Source of the DNA: JAHECE01 sp963780675
Lineage (GTDB): Bacteria > Actinomycetota > Actinomycetes > Actinomycetales > JAHECE01
DNA length: 64,000 nt
Assembly (NCBI GenBank): GCA_963780675.1
Contig: CAWACR010000003.1
Location: 1,116,001-1,180,000 of the forward strand
Reading direction: 5' to 3'
The position numbers and the translations under genes are program-made. Each line of letters starts with the position of its first letter. The stretch's first letter is position 1. The notes beneath the pieces are model-generated. The model had not been told where the DNA came from, made no database searches, and saw nothing but the letters and a program-made list of their open reading frames with translations. Positions 53,189 through 60,824 of this stretch are shown in pieces.

Positions 53189-53903
53189 GCGGGGTGCACC
53201 CCTCGCAGCACCCGCCGGCGTGCGACCCGGTGGCGTTCTCGTCGCAGCAGTCGTCCTCGTCGTCGTGGTGGCCGCCGCGCACGCAGGGGTCACCGCGCCA
53301 GGCCTCCAGGCCTTCCCGCACGGCCCACCCGGCGATGACGAGGGCCGCGAGCGGGTCGGCCCACGTCCACCCGAGCAGGCTGTTCAGGCCGAGACCGACG
53401 AGCAGGACGGCGGACAGCCACGCACAGATCAGGGTCTGCTTGGAGTCGGCGACGGCGGAGCGGGAGCCGAGCTCCAGGCCCGCCCGGCGCTGGGTCAGGG
53501 ACAGCGCGGGCATGATCATCAGGCTGAGCGCCGCCAGGACCAGCCCGACGGTGGAGTGCTCGGGTTCTGCCGCGCCGAGCAGGGTGCGGACCGAGTCGAT
53601 CGTGACGAACGCCGCCAGGGCGAAGAACGCGAAGGCGATGAAGCGCAGCGCGGCCTTCTCCCGGTCCTCGGGGTCCCTCGCCGCGAACTGCCAGGCGACC
53701 GCTGCTGCGGAGAGGACCTCCACCACGGAGTCGAGGCCGAAGCCGATCAGCGCGGCCGAGGACGCCTGCCGGCCCGCGGCGATCGCGACCACGCCCTCGA
53801 CCACGTTGTAGGAAATCGTCGCCGCCACGAGGAAGCGGATCCGCCGCGACAGGACGGCCCGCCGCTCGGGCGACAGGACACCCGTCGGGGTGCCCCCGGT
53901 CAC
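53186..53903 (-). CDS. Cation transporter (CDF membrane domain) with Cys/His tail; end frame disturbed
   Basis: The membrane domain has about five or six helices with TISYNVVEGVVAIAAG, LIGFGLDSVVEVLSAAAVAW and SRSAVADSKQTLICAWLSAV, the D-metal-site pattern of the CDF superfamily. A metal-binding tail follows: GGHHDDEDDCCDENATGSHA, GGCCEGC. The GTG overlaps the upstream regulator stop. The frame does not stop after the tail but runs on out of register into the next gene. One lost base just before the next GTG would give the usual GTGA coupling, so a frame break there is likely. About 240 residues if corrected. Confidence 0.8.
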
Positions 53904-54244
53904 CGGACACCCCCCGGCACAGCGTGGTCGGCGCAGTCGGGGTCGACGGCCACGACAAGCGCGAGGAGGTCGGAGAGCGCGTGCCCGATCCGCGGGTCCG
54001 CAAGCTCGTACCGCACCCGCCGACCCTCCGGGATCGCGACCACCAGCCCACACCCGCGCAGGCACGCCAGATGGTTCGACAACGACTGGCGCGAGACCCC
54101 CACAGCGTCCGCGAGGTCCGCCGGGTACGCCGGCGCCTCACGCAGGCGCAGCAGTACCCGCGTGCGGGTCCCGTCGGAGAGCGCATGCCCGAACCGCGCC
54201 AGCGCCGTGTCCTGCGTCAAGACGTCCACCCCCACAAAATACAT
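53900..54244 (-). CDS. ArsR/SmtB-family metal-responsive repressor
   Basis: This protein of at most 114 residues has a winged helix: RFGHALSDGTRTRVLLRLRE, YPADLADAVGVSRQSLSNHL, ACLRGCGLVVAIPEGRRVRY. Possible metal ligands are the Cys of LACLRGCG and, in a C-terminal VDPDCADHAV, Cys and His, a CmtR/NmtR-like scatter. It leads an operon of two metal transporters and overlaps the second gene (GTGA). The ATG lies within the operator palindrome; a GTG 15 bases downstream is the alternative start. Confidence 0.9.
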   Translation of the reverse strand: MYFVGVDVLTQDTALARFGHALSDGTRTRVLLRLREAPAYPADLADAVGVSRQSLSNHLACLRGCGLVVAIPEGRRVRYELADPRIGHALSDLLALVVAVDPDCADHAVPGGVR

Positions 54245-54257
54245 GCGCGCCTGTATT
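54238..54257. promoter_or_regulatory. ArsR-type operator candidate
   Basis: AATACATGCGCGCCTGTATT has 6-base perfect arms (AATACA/TGTATT) around 8 bases. The position across the repressor's start region fits autoregulation and a nearly leaderless transcript. It is the only AT-rich palindrome in this intergenic stretch. Confidence 0.65.
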
Positions 54258-54329
54258 CAGCGGAGAGTGAATGCCGCGCATGGATGGGTCCGAGGAGTCA
54301 CAGCACATCGCCGGGCCGCTGGACCGGGT

Positions 54330-54488
54330 GAGTCCTCGTCCGGTCCGACCGGCTTCGACCCGTCCGCCGGGCAGGCTCCAGCGACCCTCGGCGGGTGGGT
54401 GCGCGCGTCGGACGCACACCACCGCTCCCCGGCCGTCGACGGCGACGGCGGAGCTGGCGCGGATGGCGGGGATCGGCGCAGCGCTCAC
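54330..54488 (-). pseudogene. N-terminal fragment of a NUDIX hydrolase
   Basis: The frame reads PAIRASSAVAVDGRGAVVCV, RRAHPPAEGRWSLPGGRVEA, the start of a NUDIX domain up to the GGxxE region. The expected G-R-------E-REE-----E helix is absent; the sequence continues unrelated. Only about 45 residues remain upstream of the zinc operon control region. Confidence 0.65.
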
Positions 54489-54500
54489 CGGTCGGGGTGT

Positions 54501-54851
54501 TCAGAAGACGAGGACCTGGTCGGCTTCGACGGTCCAGGCTGCGAGGTTGTCCATGGTGGAGCGGGGGGCTTCGGGGATGAGCATCTCGACGGTGATGCCG
54601 CGGGCGTCCAGGCAGGTGCCGCAGCAGGCGATCTCACCGCCGCCCCGGGCGAAGGCCTTGAGCATCCGGTCGAGCTTGTAGTACCCGTCGGCGGTCTTCT
54701 GGCCGGCGACGGCGCAGGTCACGGCGTCGCCCATGAGGAAGACGCGGGCCTCGACGTCCTCCCGCTTGGACAGGGCGACGGCGAGGCGGACCGCGTTGTA
54801 CGTCTCGTCGGAGCCGTAGGCGGGACCGTTGATGATGAGCAGGGCCTTCAC
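54501..54851 (-). CDS. DsrE/DsrF-family sulfur-relay protein
   Basis: The 116-residue protein has the DsrE fold: KALLIINGPAYGSDETYNAV, RLAVALSKREDVEARVFLMG, GGGEIACCGTCLDARGITVE, and the end DNLAAWTVEADQVLVF. The Cys cluster (CCGTC) can carry a persulfide. The family moves sulfur between rhodanese, desulfurase and acceptor. A GGAAGG site precedes the GTG. It lies 48 bases downstream of the ArsR-rhodanese gene on the same strand and probably shares its transcript. Confidence 0.9.
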   Translation of the reverse strand: MKALLIINGPAYGSDETYNAVRLAVALSKREDVEARVFLMGDAVTCAVAGQKTADGYYKLDRMLKAFARGGGEIACCGTCLDARGITVEMLIPEAPRSTMDNLAAWTVEADQVLVF

Positions 54852-54898
54852 AGGGGGTGTCCTTCCGGGGCGTGGGGGTCGGGGTGGGGTGGTGCGGG

Positions 54899-55588
54899 TC
54901 AGGAGGCGGCGTCGAGCCGGACTCCGGCCAGGCGCCACTCGAGGATCCCGTCGCGGGTACGGCGGGCGCGGCGCCCCCGGGCCCGCAGGAGGCGGGCGGC
55001 CTCGGTGGCCAGGACGCAGTACGCCCCGCGGCAGTAGGCGACGACCTCCCTGTCCTCGGGCAGCTCGGCGATCCGCGCGGGGAGGTCCTCCAGCGGGATG
55101 TGCACCGCTCCGGGCAGGTGCCCGCCGTCGTACTCGGCCCGTGGCCGCACGTCGAGGACGACGACGGCGCCCTCGGCCACCCGGCGCAAGAGGTCCTCCC
55201 GTTCGACCTCTTCCACGTCGTCCGGGCCGATGAACGCGCGGCGGGCGGCCTCGGTCTGCGGGCGGTGGGTCTGCGCGACCTGGCGGAGGGTGTCGAACAG
55301 GGCCGCGACGTCGGGCCCGGCGAGGGAGTAAAAGACCCACGTGCCCTGGCGTCGGGTCCGGACCAGACCCGCGACACGCAGCGACTGCAGGTGCGCCGAG
55401 CACGTGCTCAGGCCGACGCCGGCCGCCCCGGCGAGGTTCTCCACGCTGCGCTCGCCCTGGGCGAGCAGGTCGAGGAGCTCGAGCCGCTTCGGCGCCGCCA
55501 GGGCCTTGCCGACGGCGGCGAACTCCGCGAACAGCGCATCCTTGGCGGCGCGATCACCCACCGAGCACCCCTCCTCGTTCGCCCGCAC
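54899..55588 (-). CDS. ArsR-type regulator fused to a rhodanese domain
   Basis: The 229-residue protein has an N-terminal ArsR winged helix (about 15-100: VGKALAAPKRLELLDLLAQG, VENLAGAAGVGLSTCSAHLQ, GLVRTRRQGTWVFYSL) and a C-terminal rhodanese domain (about 130-222) with the active-site loop VAYCRGAYCVLATEAARLL. The Cys in the loop can take a sulfane sulfur, so the fusion would report persulfide or polysulfide levels to DNA. It is divergent from a cysteine desulfurase and upstream of a DsrE protein. The fusion is known in bacteria; its target here is inferred as this locus. Confidence 0.92.
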   Translation of the reverse strand: MRANEEGCSVGDRAAKDALFAEFAAVGKALAAPKRLELLDLLAQGERSVENLAGAAGVGLSTCSAHLQSLRVAGLVRTRRQGTWVFYSLAGPDVAALFDTLRQVAQTHRPQTEAARRAFIGPDDVEEVEREDLLRRVAEGAVVVLDVRPRAEYDGGHLPGAVHIPLEDLPARIAELPEDREVVAYCRGAYCVLATEAARLLRARGRRARRTRDGILEWRLAGVRLDAAS

Positions 55589-55741
55589 TAGCGGCGCGCT
55601 GCGGTCTCACCAGGTGAGCCGAAGGGCGCAGGCGACCATCTCTGGCCCCACCAATGCGACGATACTACAGCGAGTAATGGAACAAGGGTCCCGGGCGAGC
55701 CCACCCTGCGAACCCGGCCACTCACCGAGAGGGACGATCAC

Positions 55742-56920
55742 GTGGTGTCACCCGAGCATCCCGACCTGCCGCGCCGGCCGATCTACCTCGACTACAACGC
55801 GACCACGCCCATCGACCCGCGCGTGCTCGAGGTGCTGCTGCCCGCCCTGCGGGCCGACTTCGGGAACCCTTCCAGCGCGCACGCCTTCGGCGATGCCCCG
55901 AAGCGGATCCTGGCGACAGCCCGGGCGCAGGTCGCCGCGCTGGTCGGGGCCGCGGCGCCCGAGATCGTGTTCACCGGCAGCGGGTCGGAGGCGGACGCCC
56001 TGGGCATCCGCGGCGCCGTGCTGGCCGCCGCGACCCCGAGCGGCCCACGCCCGCACGTGATCACCCAGGTCACCGAGCACCCCGCCGTCCTGGCTGCCTG
56101 CGCCGAGCTGCGCGAGGTGCACGGGGTGGACGTCACCGTCCTGCCCGTCGACGGCGCGGGCCTGGTCGACCCCGGTGACGTCGAGGCCGCGATCACGTCC
56201 CGCACGGTCCTGGTCTCCGTCATGCACGCCAACAACGAGCTCGGCACCCTCCAGCCCATCGCCGAGATCGCCGCGGCCTGCCGCGCCCGCGGGGTCCTCC
56301 TGCACTCCGACGCCGCGCAGAGCGCCGGGAAGGTCCCCGTGGACGTGGGCGCCCTGGGCGTGGACCTGCTCACCGTCGTCGGGCACAAGATGTACGCCCC
56401 CAAAGGCATCGCCGCCCTCTACGTGCGCGACGGCGTCCCCCTGCGCCCGCTCATCGGCGGCGGCGGGCAGGAGAACGGACGGCGTGCCGGCACCGAGAAC
56501 GTCGCCTACGCCGCCGCGCTCGGCGCCGCGGCGAACCTCGCCGCCGCGGCCCTCGCGGGCGGCGAACCCGAACGCATCGCCGCCCTGCGCGACCGCCTCG
56601 CCGGACACCTCGCGGATCTCCTCCCGGGGCGCGTCCACATCCACGGCCACCCCACCCACCGCCTGCCCAACACCCTCAACCTGCACATCGACGGCACCGT
56701 CGGACACGCCCTCCTCGCCGCCACACCCGACATCGCCGCCTCCACCGGATCCGCCTGCCACGCCGGCACCCACGAAACCTCCGCCGTCCAACACGCCATC
56801 GGCCTCGACACCCACGCTGCCCTGGCCACCCTGCGCCTCTCCCTCGGCCGCTGGACCACCGACCGCGACGTCGACGACACCGCCCAGCTCATCACCCGAA
56901 CCGCCCGAGGATTGGGCTGA
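55742..56920 (+). CDS. Cysteine desulfurase (NifS/IscS family)
   Basis: The 392-residue protein has all class-V aminotransferase landmarks: IYLDYNATTPIDPRVLEVLL, TEHPAVLAAC with the His that stacks on PLP, HANNELGTLQP, the PLP Lys216 in VVGHKMYAPKG, GGGQENGRRAGTENV, and the active Cys339 in ASTGSACHAG. It would remove sulfur from cysteine and pass a persulfide to DsrE/rhodanese partners, which lie divergently. Two GTGs in tandem are possible starts. The GSGSEADALG loop departs slightly from the usual GTESNN pattern. Confidence 0.95.
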   Translation: MVSPEHPDLPRRPIYLDYNATTPIDPRVLEVLLPALRADFGNPSSAHAFGDAPKRILATARAQVAALVGAAAPEIVFTGSGSEADALGIRGAVLAAATPSGPRPHVITQVTEHPAVLAACAELREVHGVDVTVLPVDGAGLVDPGDVEAAITSRTVLVSVMHANNELGTLQPIAEIAAACRARGVLLHSDAAQSAGKVPVDVGALGVDLLTVVGHKMYAPKGIAALYVRDGVPLRPLIGGGGQENGRRAGTENVAYAAALGAAANLAAAALAGGEPERIAALRDRLAGHLADLLPGRVHIHGHPTHRLPNTLNLHIDGTVGHALLAATPDIAASTGSACHAGTHETSAVQHAIGLDTHAALATLRLSLGRWTTDRDVDDTAQLITRTARGLG

Positions 56921-57108
56921 GGACCCGACGTGTCGGGGCCCGCCCCCGGGGCTGCGCGAATGGGCGAGGGCTATGCGTCAGCGCGAGCAGCAACGCACGA
57001 GCGCGATCTCAGGGAGTCGTGGGAGGGGAGCCACCAGTCGGCATGTGGCGGGCCTCGAGGAAGCCAGCGCGGTCCGCGGGCACCTCTCCTCCGCCATAGC
57101 CTCCTTCC

Positions 57109-57558
57109 CACGGGCGCGCTGGCCGGGCGCGGCCCGACACGTCGTCGCAACCCGAGGCTGAGTGCGAGATTCGCGCCGGCGTCGCCGCCGGGAGGAGCGC
57201 CGCGGACGCTCGCTCCGGGATCGGCTCGACGTCGACCGTCGAGGCGGCGACGACGGCACGCGACGACGTCCTCGCCGCGGTCGACGACCTCGAGTCGAGC
57301 GCCCAGGACCTGGCGGACGCCGACGCGAAGGCCCTTGAGGACTGCCTGAGCGTCACCTCGACCGCGATCGAGGATGTCACCGGAGCCGACACCCTCCCCG
57401 GTGCCGCCTCCGACATCCAGACCGCGACCGCCAACATCAGGACGGTGCGATTCGACGAACGCCCTCACGAACGGTGCGATCAGGACACGGGACCGGCCTG
57501 TCAGGGCGACCCCAGCACGGTGCTTCCGGTTCCGGGCGAGCAGCCTTCGGGGGCGTAG
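57109..57558 (+). pseudogene. Lipoprotein gene (copy B) with lost signal-peptide frame
   Basis: About 160 bases at the 5' side are some 94% identical to copy A near 43.8 kb. Here base changes around CTGGCCGGGCGCGGCCCGAC put the lipobox out of frame. The rest is open: ECEIRAGVAAGRSAADARSG, VEAATTARDDVLAAVDDLES, SAQDLADADAKALEDCLSV, TADTL-like helices, then RCDQDTGPACQGDPSTVLPV. It would be a helical lipoprotein with few Cys. The last 58 bases overlap a convergent membrane gene. Confidence 0.6.
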
Positions 57559-58085
57559 TTGCCACTGATCGTGAAGTCCTCACAGGTCAGGATCCGCGGA
57601 TGCTGCGTGCCCACGACGTACGCGCCGATCATCACGACAAGCACGACGCCGAGCGCCGCCAGCGCCGCCCGCCCCCGCAGCCGGTGGGCGCCCGGCAGGA
57701 GCAAGCGCACCATGAGCGCGGCCATGGCCGGCATCCCCAGCACGGTGACCGTCACGCCGAACCAGAACAGCACCTGGTACGCGGTCGACGTCCCCCCGAC
57801 GGGAAGCACCCACGCAAGGACAATCCACAAGGAGGGCAGCAGCAGGCTCCACATCGCAGGTGAGCGCCACGCGCGTTGGCCCAACGTCACCGACGCCACG
57901 AGGAACACGGTCGTCGCCGCCGCCCACATCGCGAACTGCTGCTCGAAGAAGACCACCCCGTACACGCCCAACGTGAACGCCGGCCACCAGCCGATAGCCG
58001 CAGCGCCCACCGCCGTCACCGCCGCCCGACGCGTGTCCTCATCCAGGACCACCACCGGCGACGCCCCGCTCGACTCCTCGGCCAT
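57501..58085 (-). CDS. Hypothetical membrane protein with Cys-containing tail
   Basis: This 194-residue protein has about five helices (AAIGWWPAFTLGVYGVVFF, WAAATTVFLVASVTLGQRAW, WSLLLPSLWIVLAWVLPVGG, VLFWFGVTVTVLGMPAMAAL, AALAALGVVLVVMIGAYVVG) and an extracytoplasmic tail with two Cys (ILTCEDFTISGNYAPEGCSP). No family was recognised. An ATG nine bases upstream gives three more residues. Its end overlaps the lipoprotein relic on the opposite strand. Confidence 0.6.
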   Translation of the reverse strand: MAEESSGASPVVVLDEDTRRAAVTAVGAAAIGWWPAFTLGVYGVVFFEQQFAMWAAATTVFLVASVTLGQRAWRSPAMWSLLLPSLWIVLAWVLPVGGTSTAYQVLFWFGVTVTVLGMPAMAALMVRLLLPGAHRLRGRAALAALGVVLVVMIGAYVVGTQHPRILTCEDFTISGNYAPEGCSPGTGSTVLGSP

Positions 58086-58394
58086 GAACGCCATGATCCA
58101 TGGACCCACCACGGGGCGCAGGCCCCTCAATCCAGCCGCTGTGATCGGAGTCCTGCCAAGGCCGCGCCGGGGCAGGGTGGGAGCGTCGGGGCCCTCGTAT
58201 CGAGACGGGGATTCGATCCGACGGATTCCATCCACGCTCCCGCAGATCATCAGCTGGACGACGCCGGCCGCCGGAATCGCGACAGGAACACCCAGCGGGA
58301 GAAGGGACGCGACAGGACGGGCCTCGCACAGCGCTTCCCGTTGCGGTTGAGCAGCCCAGAGGGGCGCCGTCGCCGCTGATCGTGGGATCGGGCG

Positions 58395-58850
58395 CTAACC
58401 CCGCTGGTTGAACACCAGCTCGGTGTCCGGGCCGGTCAGGGTGAGCTCGTCGCCCGCGCGAGAGCCTGCGTCCACGTCGTCGAGCGCCGCGAGGTACGCG
58501 GTCTCCGCGGCACCGGGCCGGGGCGCGCACGCCATCCGCGTGGTGGCGATGGGCCCGAAGTGCACGGAGGAGCCGTCCACCACCACAGTGCCGGAGTAGC
58601 GGTTGCACGACGCGCTGCCGGTGACGTCGCCCTCGGCGGTCACCTCCATCGTGACCAGGGCGGTCGGGATGATCTCGACCTCGCCGCCGGGGCCAGAGCC
58701 CTCGGCGAGCTGCCAGGTGCCGGTGAGGTCCAGAACGCCTCCCGCGGTGCCGGCGTCAGTGCCCCCGTCTGAGCCGGAACCGCCGCTGCTGCACGCGGCG
58801 GTGATCGCGGCGACGGCGGTGACCACGAGCAGGCTTCGTACGGTGCGCAT
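58395..58850 (-). CDS. META/HslJ-domain lipoprotein
   Basis: The 151-residue protein starts MRTVRSLLVVTAVAAITAAC (lipobox Cys at 20), has a Ser/Gly linker, and a META domain: LDLTGTWQLAEGSG, VTAEGDVTGSASCNRYSGTV, IATTRMACAPRPGAAETAYL, AALDDVDAGSRAGDELTLTG. The C-N-Y-G and T-MAC signatures are exact. META proteins are secreted or lipid-anchored, role often linked to stress; no enzyme function is known. An AGGAAC sequence precedes the ATG. Confidence 0.92.
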   Translation of the reverse strand: MRTVRSLLVVTAVAAITAACSSGGSGSDGGTDAGTAGGVLDLTGTWQLAEGSGPGGEVEIIPTALVTMEVTAEGDVTGSASCNRYSGTVVVDGSSVHFGPIATTRMACAPRPGAAETAYLAALDDVDAGSRAGDELTLTGPDTELVFNQRG

Positions 58851-59159
58851 CTGTTCCTCCCCTGTGCGGCCGGCGCCCTGGTCGAGGCGCCGGGTGCCTG
58901 GCACCACCGTAGCCGCGTCGCGTCCCCCGGCTCCGACAAGCCCCGACGGCCCGCAGGGCAGCCTCGGCCTCGCGACCGCGAGTCCGGTGCCGGGTCACCT
59001 CGGCGCCGCACCACCACGTCGTGGTCGCGGCACCGGGCCCGCGCCAGGTCACGCGCCGCCGCTCTCCCGGAAACGTCCGTGACATCGGCGCGACGCACGG
59101 CGCGCATACGTTGGCGACGCGCCTGACCCGCGTCGTCTCCTCCCTGGCCCCAGGACGCG

Positions 59160-59543
59160 GGCGTCACATGGGACCACGACGCTCCGGTTGTCGGCGCTGA
59201 CGTGGTCGAGGAGGCTCTTGACCCCGTAGGCCACCCACGCATCACTCGCGGCGTTTCGGACGTTCAGGCCGTGCGGGGAGTCGGGGTCGTGCATGCACCG
59301 CACGAGGAGGCTGCCGAGGTTGCCGCTCAAGCCCGGCACCGGAGTCGTCACCTGCTCATACATCGCCTTGCGCGGCGCCCGCGGGTGATCGGCCGAAAGC
59401 AGGTCGATGAGGAAGTGATCGGCGAACGCGTTCATCGCGTAGGCCTCCCGCAGGCGTGCCTCCTGCTCCTGCGGGCCTAGCCCCTGGCCCCGGATCGAGG
59501 CCGCAAGGTTCATCGCGACGGCGTGCCCGGCCCGGTAGGCCAC
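59160..59543 (-). pseudogene. Fragment of a phospholipase C-like (zinc-dependent) protein
   Basis: The frame has MAYRAGHAVAMNLAASIRGQ, LREAYAMNAFADHFLIDLLS, ADHPRAPRKAMYEQV, and NVRNAASDAWVAYGVKSLLD. The A-DHFL-D-FSAGH--TPR-like region is the zinc-binding heart of phospholipase C/P1-nuclease-like enzymes. The N-terminal part and the end are missing, and downstream frames are unlike coding sequence. Probably a decayed gene. Confidence 0.45.
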
Positions 59544-59697
59544 GCGACCCGTGCCGTCGGTTCCCTACTGGCGGGGATGCCGGCGGGCTGGCGGCTCACC
59601 TACCCCAGATCGCACAATCGGCCCGTGCTCCTGCGCTGCGGGCAACTTGTCACGACCCGGTGGCAGGTCCCCGGACCACCGCCTCCCGTAGATCGCG

Positions 59698-60081
59698 TCA
59701 ATCAGTGGGCAGGCCCGCGGCCCTCCATGCCTGGAAGCCGCCGATCACGTCGCTCGCCCGGTAGATCCCGAGGTCGATCAGGCTCGCGGCGGCCAGGCTG
59801 GAGCTGTACCCCTGGTTGCACATAACCACGACAGGCAGGTCGTAGCGGGCGATGGGCAGCCGCGAGCCCGACGCCGGGTCCAGGCGCCACTCCAGCACGT
59901 TCCGGTCGATCACCACAGAGCCAGGAATCTCGCCGTCGGCCTCACGCTGGTACTGCGGTCGGGTGTCGACCAGGACGATCCGCCCCTGACGGAGCAGGTC
60001 CGCGGCGGTCGAGGGGGCCATCCGGGCGAACCGCTCACGGGCCCGGGCGAGCACGTCATCGATGCTGCGCGGCCGCTGCAC
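59698..60081 (-). CDS. Single-domain rhodanese-like protein
   Basis: The 127-residue protein has the rhodanese pattern: ARMAPSTAADLLRQGRIVLV, DTRPQYQREADGEIPGSVVI, DRNVLEWRLDPAS, and an active loop VVVMCNQGYSSSLAAASLID ending GGFQAWRAAGLP. Cys in the loop would take a sulfane sulfur. The GTG at QRPRSIDD was chosen by fold; the frame is open further. It is one more sulfur-transfer gene, though it is separated from the desulfurase by decayed genes. Confidence 0.88.
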   Translation of the reverse strand: MQRPRSIDDVLARARERFARMAPSTAADLLRQGRIVLVDTRPQYQREADGEIPGSVVIDRNVLEWRLDPASGSRLPIARYDLPVVVMCNQGYSSSLAAASLIDLGIYRASDVIGGFQAWRAAGLPTD

Positions 60082-60540
60082 GCCGACTCCGCGCACCGGG
60101 CGGTCGGCATGCGCGCGAGGGACGTACCCGGCGCGTGGTGCGTCCCCACGTCCGTGGCGCCCTCGACGGTGCGCTGCCGGTGGCAGCGGCAGACCGACCA
60201 CCCACCCAGAGTGACACTGCGCCTCACCGAACGGAAGGCCCGACCTGATCGACAACGCACGCGGAATCCGACGCCGCGGGCCGCGGCCACCACCCGTGCC
60301 CGGCTGCTGATGCTCGGGCGCCGCGAGCGGTGACCCCTTGACGTTCTAGCAAGGGCGCCGGCGAGCTGCGGGCCTGTGACCTGCACCGACGCTGTTTGCC
60401 GCTCCCTCGGGGTCGAGCCCGGTCCGCAACGCCTGTCCACCGCCGTCCGCACCAGACTTAGGCTCCCCAGACAGGCTCCCCGAGACGCCGAAGGCCGTTC
60501 CACGTCTCGCGAAACGGCCCCTGACCTGCTGTTCTATTGT
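60082..60540. other. Intergenic region before tRNA-type repeat, no gene seen
   Basis: It contains TGACCCCTTGAC (about 60331-60342), a short echo of the tRNA anticodon-stem sequence also present near 42.08 kb, and a GTGACCTGC (about 60374) like the arm flanking the att-type units. No coding frame is convincing. Confidence 0.4.
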
Positions 60541-60598
60541 CGGGCTGACAGGATTTGAACCTGCGACCCCTTGACCCCCAGGTCTCGGCAACCCGTTC
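60541..60598 (-). repeat. tRNA-Pro(GGG) 3'-half attachment-site repeat, copy D
   Basis: Identical over 58 bases to 39642-39699 and in the same orientation, so a pair of direct repeats 20.9 kb apart. It again lacks the 5' half of the tRNA. GACCTGC and GCAGGTC arms flank it (about 60521 and 60627). With copy A it may mark the ends of an integrated element. Confidence 0.85.
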
Positions 60599-60687
60599 CG
60601 GGGCGTTCATCAGTGTGCGTCGCCGCAGGTCACCGGCACGGGCGCACGTGCGCGGACGCCCGCGTACGGGGGCGATAGCCGTCTGAT

Positions 60688-60706
60688 GGCTACATTCTCG
60701 GCTACA
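60688..60706. repeat. Paired heptamer site GGCTACA-N5-GGCTACA (unit D)
   Basis: An exact copy of the consensus 19 bases, 90 bases after the tRNA remnant. Four further related heptamers (TGTAGGC, TGTAGCC, TATAGCC, GCTACAT) occur between 60763 and 60810, directly in front of the AAA ATPase gene. Confidence 0.7.
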
Positions 60707-60824
60707 TGGCCAATGTCGGAGCCGGACGGGTTCGCGCGCGGACGGCGCGGCCTGTACCAACCTGTAGGCTCGTGTAGCCAGGCGCTATAGCCTTTTACAG
60801 ATCGCTACATCTGAGGTGGTGCCC

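Noticed and set aside
52473..54065. Single 530-residue fusion of two CDF-type transporters
   Set aside because: After about residue 295 the frame leaves the first transporter and reads the second gene out of register, giving Arg/Pro-rich nonsense. Two genes with a frame break or coupled ends explain it better.
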